64,000 nucleotides of DNA from Chitinophagaceae bacterium. Lineage in GTDB: Bacteria; Bacteroidota; Bacteroidia; Chitinophagales; Chitinophagaceae. Positions 58,380-64,000 of the stretch are shown piece by piece; positions within the stretch are counted from its first letter, which is position 1; every line of letters starts with the position of its first letter. Location of the stretch: the NCBI GenBank assembly GCA_016721085.1, contig JADKJI010000013.1, positions 62,001 through 126,000 of the forward strand. The letters are read 5' to 3'. The translations under genes were made by a program, and so were the position numbers. The notes under the pieces were generated by a model that worked only from the letters and a program-made list of their open reading frames with translations, did not search any database and was not told the DNA's origin.

Positions 58380-58414
58380 TAAAAAACCTCCCCGGTGGCT
58401 GATCTCCCGGGGAG
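58380..58414 (-). terminator. terminator-like hairpin in the leader of the export operon
   Basis: A perfect 9-bp GC-rich stem (CCTCCCCGG 58386-58394 with CCGGGGAGG 58406-58414) has an 11-nt loop. On the minus strand it is followed by TTTTT, and it lies 32 bp before the HlyD start. With no upstream minus-strand gene nearby, it would act on the operon's own leader (attenuation) or stop antisense transcription. Confidence 0.5.
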
Positions 58415-58458
58415 GCCCATTTACAGACATAAGAAAAACACCTATATGCATTAGAACG

Positions 58459-58475
58459 CCGTGCCAGTTTATAGG
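58459..58475 (-). promoter_or_regulatory. possible sigma-54 -24 element of the export operon
   Basis: On the minus strand CTGGCACGGCG matches the TGGCACG half of a sigma-54 promoter, about 110 bp before HlyD and downstream of the direct-repeat site. The -12 half is poor: the nearest TGCA lies about four bases too far, and spacing is normally strict. It is listed because the adjacent regulator is an NtrC-type activator. Confidence 0.25.
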
Positions 58476-58514
58476 TTACTGATTTACAGTAATTTATTTT
58501 CCAATAAAGACAAG

Positions 58515-58546
58515 AGGTGTACGGAAATGTGACAACAGGTGTACGG
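58515..58546. promoter_or_regulatory. direct-repeat operator or enhancer candidate
   Basis: AGGTGTACGG occurs at 58515-58524 and again at 58537-58546, exactly 22 bp apart (two helical turns). The second copy also forms an inverted pair GTGTA...TACAC with 58552-58556. It lies between the divergent export operon and regulator gene, 160-190 bp upstream of HlyD, where an NtrC-type activator would bind. Confidence 0.5.
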
Positions 58547-58640
58547 TTTTGATACACTCCCCCCAAGCCCTTGATTCATAAAAATTTGAGTGCCAATTGT
58601 TACCAAATATGGTATCATTGTGGAGCAGTAGATTTCAACT

Positions 58641-59991
58641 ATGATATTAAAGAATGCTAACATACTGGTGATCGATGACGATGTGGATGTTCTGACAGCC
58701 GTAAAACTGCTGCTCAAAACAGAAGCCCGCGAAGTGGATACCGAGAAGAATCCCGAAAACCTAAGAGCCCGTTTATCGGAAAAAAAATACGACCTCATTT
58801 TGCTGGATATGAACTTCAACAGTATCATCAATACCGGCAATGAAGGAATTTTTTGGCTGAAGAAGATAAAGGAATGGACTACCGATGTGGAAGTTATCAT
58901 GATTACTGCCTATGGTGATATTGATCTGGCCGTTCGGTCTTTGAAAGAAGGTGCCTCCGACTTTATCGTAAAACCCTGGCATAACGAAAAGCTATTGCTC
59001 ACTATCAGGGAATTATTAGATAAAAAGAAAAGCGCCGGATCATCAGGAAAAGAAGAAATAAGTGTAAGCAAATCCTTATTAGGCACCAGCGATATTATGC
59101 AGGAAATTTTCCTGAAGATGAATAAAGTAGCACCTACCGATGCTAAGATTCTTATTCTTGGAGAAAACGGTACAGGTAAAGATCTAATTGCAGAAGCTCT
59201 CTATGAAAGATCTGCCCGGTCAAAAGGACCTTTCATTAAAGTGGATGTGGGGGCTTTAACCGATTCCTTATTTGAAAGCGAGTTATTCGGACATAAGAAA
59301 GGAGCGTTTACAGATGCAAGAGAAGACAGGGTAGGAAGATTTGAAGCAGCGAATGGTGGCACCATATTCCTTGATGAAATCGGAAATATCTCCTTGCAAC
59401 AACAAGCTAAACTTTTGTCTGTATTACAAAACAGGCAGGTGATGCGTATCGGCACCAACCAACCTATTCCAATAGATATACGATTGATTTGCGCTACAAA
59501 CGTTCCGATGAGCGAATTAGCCAATGAAGCTCATTTTCGGAAAGACCTTATCTATCGAATCAATACTGTTGAATTACTGGTTCCGCCTTTGCGAAAAAGA
59601 GGTGAGGATATTGTTTTATTGGCTAAACATTTTGTGAAGCAGTACGCAACCAAGTACCTGAAACCAGCCCTTGAATTATCGTCTGCAGCATTAGATAAAC
59701 TAAAACAATATCCATTCCCCTGGCAACGTAAGGGAGCTACAGTACACTATTGAAAGAGCTGTGATAATGTGTGAAACAGAAATTCTGGAAGGAGATGATT
59801 TATTGTTTTCACCAATCGAATCTTATAATGACACATCAGAAGAATCAGCAGATTTCAAATTAAGCACTATTGAAAAAAATACCATCCTAAAAGTGATTGA
59901 GAAGCACAATGGCAATATTTCAAAAGCAGCTAAAGAACTAGGATTAACCCGAACAGCACTTTATAGGCGATTAAGCAAATACGATATCTGA
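58641..59991 (+). CDS. NtrC-type sigma-54-dependent response regulator, frameshifted
   Basis: The first frame (58641-59753) has a receiver domain (acidic D12-D14, phospho-acceptor D56 in LLDMN, Lys in IVKPW) and an AAA+ domain with Walker A GENGTGKD, the L1 loop GAFTDA (consensus GAFTGA), Walker B TIFLDEIGN and a sensor region (RKDLIYRINTVELLVPPLR). It ends at PFPWQRKGATVHY. Removing one C from the four at about 59718-59721 gives PFPGNVRELQYTIERAVIM and joins the second frame (59761-59991), a Fis-type helix-turn-helix (HNGNISKAAKELGLTRTALY). It should activate sigma-54 promoters, probably the divergent export operon. The break is a one-base homopolymer change, so it may be an error in the sequence. 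Confidence 0.88.
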
Positions 59992-60024
59992 TAATAAATA
60001 TCAAAGGAATCATACCAACTCTAC

Positions 60025-61362
60025 ATGTTTAAACAATACCAGTGGAAAATATTGATAAGGGTAGCCGCCCTGATGGTAGTACTTACCACTGGCGCTTTCC
60101 TTATTGCTAAGGGTTATTATTTTTATCTTATTCTGGTAGCACCTGTACTGGTTTATCAGGTATTGGATTTTTTCAAGTTCCATCAAAAAGCCCAACAGGA
60201 AGTGGACCAATTCGTAGAAAGCATCCATTACCGGGACTTCAGCAGGTATTTTGATGTTAACCATGCACCTTTAGAAGTTCAATCCTTACGCCAGGGATTT
60301 AATGAAATCAATACCACTTTCAAAGTAATAAGCAGGGAGAAAGAAACACAATATGTTTATCTGCAGAAAATATTGGAATTAGTTGATACCGGCATCCTGT
60401 CTTACAACAACGCCAGTGGTGAAGTGGTTTGGATGAATGAATCGCTAAAGAAAATGTTAGGTATCCCCTATCTGAAAACCATTCATTCATTGGAGAAAAG
60501 GGACCCAGCCTTGTATAATAGTACATTGGAATTAAAATCTGGCGACAACCGGATTGTAACTATCAACAGGGATAAAAACAATTTCAAGATAGTATTGTCT
60601 GCCACTGCCTTTCAGACTGATGGAGAAGTTTACAAACTGGTAGCTTTCCAGAATGTAAACGAAGCGCTGGATGAAACGGAAGCAAAAGCCTGGCAGAAAC
60701 TATTAAGTGTAATGACGCATGAGATCATGAACTCTGTTGCGCCGATCTCATCGCTTGCAGACACTTTAAAGAATCGACTTTCCAGTGTGAATTCAAAGGT
60801 TAATGATTCCAGTGGAACATTGGAAGATCTTGAAGTAGGAATTGAAACTATCAAACGCAGAAGTGAAGGATTGCTGCGATTTGCTGAAACATACAGGAAC
60901 CTGAACAAAATCACTCAACCTAATCTTAAGAAGATATTAGTTCGTGATTTGTTTGAAAACCTCCACCATCTCATGGAGCCCACTTTGGATCAAAAGAACA
61001 TTGACCTTGAAATCATCCTGAAAGATCCAGGCATGGAAATGGAGGCCGATGTAAACCTGGTTGAGCAAATGCTCATCAATCTTTTGATCAACGCAATGGA
61101 TGCGGTTAAAGAAAGGCCTACACCCCGCATTTTACTCTCAGCATATAAAGAAGGAAACCGCTACATCATCAAAGTAGCTGATAACGGAATAGGCATACCC
61201 GAAGAATTAGTAGACAAAATTTTCATCCCCTTCTTCAGCACCAAAAAAAGCGGCAGCGGTATAGGGCTCAGCCTTTGCAAACAAATCATGCTACTACATA
61301 AGGGGAATATACAGGTGCAGAGTGTGGAAGGAGAAGGGACGGTGTTTGTGCTAACGTTTTAG
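60025..61362 (+). CDS. membrane sensor histidine kinase (NtrB/NtrY-like), partner of the response regulator
   Basis: A 445-residue kinase. Two transmembrane helices (about residues 10-28 and 32-50) are nearly contiguous, so there is almost no periplasmic loop. A PAS-like region follows (about 110-215, VDTGILSYNNASGEVVWMN), then the phospho-acceptor H232 in VMTHEIMNSVAPI and an ATPase domain with N-box (MLINLLINAMDAV), DNGIGIP, FFSTKKSGSGIGLSLC and a normal C-terminal end. It starts 33 bp after the regulator and is co-oriented. The near absence of a sensor loop suggests detection of membrane or cytoplasmic signals, or of the exporter itself, which is an inference. It is intact. Confidence 0.92.
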   Translation: MFKQYQWKILIRVAALMVVLTTGAFLIAKGYYFYLILVAPVLVYQVLDFFKFHQKAQQEVDQFVESIHYRDFSRYFDVNHAPLEVQSLRQGFNEINTTFKVISREKETQYVYLQKILELVDTGILSYNNASGEVVWMNESLKKMLGIPYLKTIHSLEKRDPALYNSTLELKSGDNRIVTINRDKNNFKIVLSATAFQTDGEVYKLVAFQNVNEALDETEAKAWQKLLSVMTHEIMNSVAPISSLADTLKNRLSSVNSKVNDSSGTLEDLEVGIETIKRRSEGLLRFAETYRNLNKITQPNLKKILVRDLFENLHHLMEPTLDQKNIDLEIILKDPGMEMEADVNLVEQMLINLLINAMDAVKERPTPRILLSAYKEGNRYIIKVADNGIGIPEELVDKIFIPFFSTKKSGSGIGLSLCKQIMLLHKGNIQVQSVEGEGTVFVLTF

Positions 61363-61383
61363 CAATTTTGAATTTGAAAATTT

Positions 61384-61646
61384 GATGATTTGAAAATTTG
61401 AAAATCCACGATTAAATCAAATACATTTCACCGCAGAGACGCGGAGGCGCGGTTGATAAATTTATGCAGTTTTAATATTTATAAAATAGAGATGCAGAGG
61501 GTCTCTATTAAATAATACAATAACCGCAGAGACGCAGCGACGCAGAGATGTATTCCCTGCGCCTCCGCGTCTCTGCGGTAAAATGTATTTGATATAATCG
61601 TGGATTTAGAGCTCGGACTCAAATTATCCAAATTTTCAAATTATCA
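61384..61646. repeat. MITE-like element with long terminal inverted repeats
   Basis: Left arm 61402-61450 and right arm 61559-61607 are a 49-bp inverted repeat with two mismatches, starting AAATCCACGATT and including CCGCAGAGACGCGGAGGCGC. Outer arms (about 61384-61404 and 61624-61646) extend it with an ATTTGAAAATTTG motif. A smaller palindrome (61522-61579) sits inside. There is no coding capacity. It lies at the 3' end of the caspase-like gene. A related palindrome lies at the right edge of the window. Confidence 0.8.
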
Positions 61647-63795
61647 TTCCCGCGAAACGGCGACTATCTTCATGTTCCCGGGCCAGGGGCAAAGCACCCA
61701 GAAAGCAAAAAAAACGGGCCGCCGGCCACCCGCCAGAAAAACCACCGTAAGTAAACCCCACAATCTTCACCTCATCCACCTTCACCGGACTCATCTTTGG
61801 TCCGCGAGATCTTTCATCGGCACCATCTTTAAAGCTTTCGTTGTAGAATGTTTCGAATGAACTGCCGGCACCTCTTGATGTGCTGCGGTGCTGAATGGCT
61901 TTAAGATCCATGGCTTGGGAAGTGATAAGGATCTTCATAAAATCTTTCCCATAAGGAGGATATAATTTTATCGGCATTGTGGTATATGTACCTTTTGCAC
62001 TTACTTTATAATCCTCAGCAGTCTTGTTATCATCCATTGGATCAGGAATGGTTACACCAATAGAATTATCAGGCATAATATCCAAAACGCTTAAGTAAAC
62101 AGGAAAATCATGTAAGTTTCTTATTCGAATAATAAAGCCTTCATTTTCGGCTGCATTATCATCTGCCTCTTTAAAACATATATCACCTTTGCTGTTTGTC
62201 ATTTGCTGCAAGGTCTTTGAAACAATCAAAGTATCCTTACCGCCAATAGTTTTTACAATACCAGGAATAATTTCAATCTGAACATAATTGAACACATTCG
62301 CATCAGCAGGTGTTGAAATGCTTCTGAGATATTGAGCCCTTGAATATTCTTTCACCTTATCCCTTATAGCATCTGTTTCTGCATCACTCAATACATTACT
62401 ACTATTTGCAGGCCAGGGTTTCTCCCACAATATGCTATCGTTTACTGCCACTACCTGCAGACTTTGCTCATTTGTCTTTGGATCCTTATAGGTAGTTACC
62501 GCAATATCAGCATTTGCCTTATCAAGAGAAATGTAATTATACGATTGTAATTTTCCCTTTATCATTCCTGCTACTGCGGCTTCAGGAAGACTGATCTTCA
62601 CCACCACATTCATCTCACCGAAACTCTTTGATTCAAAAACTATATTATAAGCTTTTGTCTTATCAGGCATTTCTGAAGTAATAGACCCTGTAGAAGAAAC
62701 CATTCTTGCATCTCCGATTTCACCAGTAGCAGCTGGCTTTGTATTCTTGAAGTCGGTTACTTCAACCGGATACAAACTGAATTTTGCTCCTTTTGCTATA
62801 GCATGTACAGTGCCTCTTGGTATCTCTATGGTTTTATCTGAGTTCCATTTTGTAATGCGTACTATATCTTTTGTAGGAATGAATTGTCCACCAAATACCT
62901 GCTGGTTTGTATTACCCTCAATCTGTGGATTCTGAAATGGCTTCCAGCTTTGTATAGAAGTCTTGATCTTTTCAAAAAGCATCTTATAGTTAAGAGGTCC
63001 TTGTTGTTGTGCTAATGCCAGACTGAAAGCATATGAAAGCGCGCCCACACCATTCTTATCAGCATCTTTAGTTTCATAATTCAACTGATCAGCACTCGCT
63101 GCACTGATCACCACCATATTTGAGAGAAGTGTCTTATCATCAAATACTCCTTCTTCAGTACTGCCACCTCCTCGTGTTGCTGAAGCTGGCGGAGTATATC
63201 CTGTTGGTTCGCATTTCTCATCAGTACCACGGGTAACACTCATTTGTTGTCCACGGGTTGCTGTTCCTGAATGACAGGCATCTAATAAAACCAAAAGACT
63301 TCCATCTTTTCCAATAACTTTTCGAAGTTGTTTTAGTTTCTCTCCCAGTTCATCATCACGGTAATGGTTTTGTCCTGTATAAGCACCCGGACTATATCTC
63401 ATTTTTGCATCATAAGGAACCAATGCTTCATCGTATCCGTCTGTTTCATCTTTATTGGCATCATCAAAAATCTGTTGACCATGACCAGAGAAATGGAAGA
63501 GAATAATATCACCAGCTTTTGCCCTTGAAATCAGTCGGTCTATTGCTGCAACAATACCTGCTTTTGTGGCTTGTTCGTTCTTAAGCGTATCAATATCACC
63601 ATCTTCAAAACCCTGCGCTTTTAAAGCCGCTCTCATATACTTGATATCGTTGATAGAGCTGATCGGGTTCCAACCAGTTGACGGATCGTATGTGCCAATA
63701 GCAATAACCAGGGCCAGCTTCCGTGGCGCCTCCGGCGCAGGACTCGCGGCTGCCATTATAATCAGCACACTCAATAAAAAGGCTAATAAACGCAT
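61636..63795 (-). CDS. exported caspase-family (C14, metacaspase-like) protein
   Basis: A 719-residue protein with an N-terminal signal peptide (about residues 1-17, ending AAASP). The caspase-like fold occupies about residues 26-320, with catalytic H105 in HFSGHGQQ and C174 in LLDACHSGTA; the substrate-pocket segment DGYDEALVPYD is present. Residues about 330-690 are a beta-rich region of unknown type, with repeated DSILWEKP/DTLIVSKT style strands. The C-terminal tail (WPAARFFCFLGAL onwards) is unusual, and the TGA stop lies within the MITE-like element, so the native end has probably been replaced. Bacterial C14 proteins of this type act in proteolysis and sometimes in defence or regulated death; the role here is unknown. 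It is transcribed towards the regulator and kinase pair. Confidence 0.85.
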   Translation of the reverse strand: MRLLAFLLSVLIIMAAASPAPEAPRKLALVIAIGTYDPSTGWNPISSINDIKYMRAALKAQGFEDGDIDTLKNEQATKAGIVAAIDRLISRAKAGDIILFHFSGHGQQIFDDANKDETDGYDEALVPYDAKMRYSPGAYTGQNHYRDDELGEKLKQLRKVIGKDGSLLVLLDACHSGTATRGQQMSVTRGTDEKCEPTGYTPPASATRGGGSTEEGVFDDKTLLSNMVVISAASADQLNYETKDADKNGVGALSYAFSLALAQQQGPLNYKMLFEKIKTSIQSWKPFQNPQIEGNTNQQVFGGQFIPTKDIVRITKWNSDKTIEIPRGTVHAIAKGAKFSLYPVEVTDFKNTKPAATGEIGDARMVSSTGSITSEMPDKTKAYNIVFESKSFGEMNVVVKISLPEAAVAGMIKGKLQSYNYISLDKANADIAVTTYKDPKTNEQSLQVVAVNDSILWEKPWPANSSNVLSDAETDAIRDKVKEYSRAQYLRSISTPADANVFNYVQIEIIPGIVKTIGGKDTLIVSKTLQQMTNSKGDICFKEADDNAAENEGFIIRIRNLHDFPVYLSVLDIMPDNSIGVTIPDPMDDNKTAEDYKVSAKGTYTTMPIKLYPPYGKDFMKILITSQAMDLKAIQHRSTSRGAGSSFETFYNESFKDGADERSRGPKMSPVKVDEVKIVGFTYGGFSGGWPAARFFCFLGALPLAREHEDSRRFAGMII

Positions 63796-63952
63796 AACAA
63801 CTTCTTTAGGGTAATCAAATATAACTTAATAATGGAGGGGGAGTATCCGTGCTGGTGGGGATTTTGGGAGGGGAGTCGGGATACATAGTAGGGAAGTTAG
63901 GTAGTAGGGTAGTAAGGAAGGAGGAAATACAGCCTTTTAGCTTGCAACAATA

Positions 63953-64000
63953 TAACCGCATAGGTGCAGAGACGCAGGGGGGTATTCCTCTGCGTCTCTG
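63953..64000. repeat. partial palindromic repeat related to the MITE-like element
   Basis: GCAGAGACGCAG (63965-63976) and CTGCGTCTCTG (63990-64000) form a palindrome with a GGGGGTATTCC-type loop; the same arm sequence and a TATTCC loop occur in the inner palindrome of the element at 61522-61579. It is cut by the window edge. The 110 bp between it and the caspase-like gene are G-rich, without a gene. Confidence 0.6.

Noticed and set aside
58555..58625. TTGGCACTCAAATTTTTATG (minus strand) as a sigma-54 promoter
   Set aside because: The -24 half is good but there is no GC at the -12 position, and the site lies upstream of the direct repeats, which is the wrong order for an enhancer.
63830..63930. 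G-rich stretch as a G-quadruplex regulator of the caspase-like gene
   Set aside because: G runs are unevenly spaced, with one gap of about 15 bases; the prediction would be weak and no further evidence is available.

Overview
The window looks like a low-GC Bacteroidota chromosome, most likely of the Chitinophagaceae type. That placement is an inference from gene content: SprB-repeat adhesins with a type IX secretion (T9SS) C-terminal domain, small YtxH and lmo0937-type stress proteins, large families of two-domain FtsX/MacB permeases, and a GH78 rhamnosidase. No rRNA, tRNA, CRISPR array, integrase or transposase gene was recognised.

Layout. Positions 1-1626 (minus) hold a GH78 alpha-L-rhamnosidase broken by at least five small frameshifts. 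Positions 1700-7650 carry small stress or envelope genes (YtxH, an AraC-type regulator with an HMA-like N-terminus, an lmo0937 family peptide, a cupin), two related putative short transcripts, and a PAS histidine kinase that has lost its phospho-acceptor region. Positions 7988-24806 (plus) are one giant surface-adhesin gene now split into at least five reading frames. It has a signal peptide, a DUF7948-like region and beta-propeller, about 16 SprB-type repeats, ten copies of a different 66-residue repeat, about 35 more SprB repeats, Ig/PKD-like modules and a type B gliding-motility C-terminal domain.

Positions 24898-58354 (all minus) form an unusually large ABC export locus: TolC-like outer membrane protein, ATPase, eleven tandem FtsX/MacB-type permeases (two damaged), a second ATPase, a small membrane protein and an HlyD-type adaptor. 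A rhodanese-like protein and a secreted CxxC protein are inserted among the permeases. Seven of the permeases (those ending at 35350, 37984, 40626, 43247, 45598, 48768 and 51433) share a nearly identical 3' end, and six of these abut a repeat spacer built from a conserved core and AT-rich heptamer tracts. Divergent from the locus (58641-61362, plus) is an NtrC-type response regulator and its histidine kinase, the likely controllers. The shared control region has a direct-repeat candidate enhancer site and a terminator-like hairpin in the export leader. Positions 61384-63795 hold a MITE-like inverted repeat and a secreted caspase-like (C14) protein whose stop codon lies inside the repeat; a related palindrome lies at the right edge.

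Integrity. Frameshifts and out-of-frame deletions are frequent, many at homopolymers or inside repeats. Part of this may be assembly or sequencing error rather than biology, so broken genes are described with their apparent intact form. All family assignments come from reading the sequence; no database search was made.
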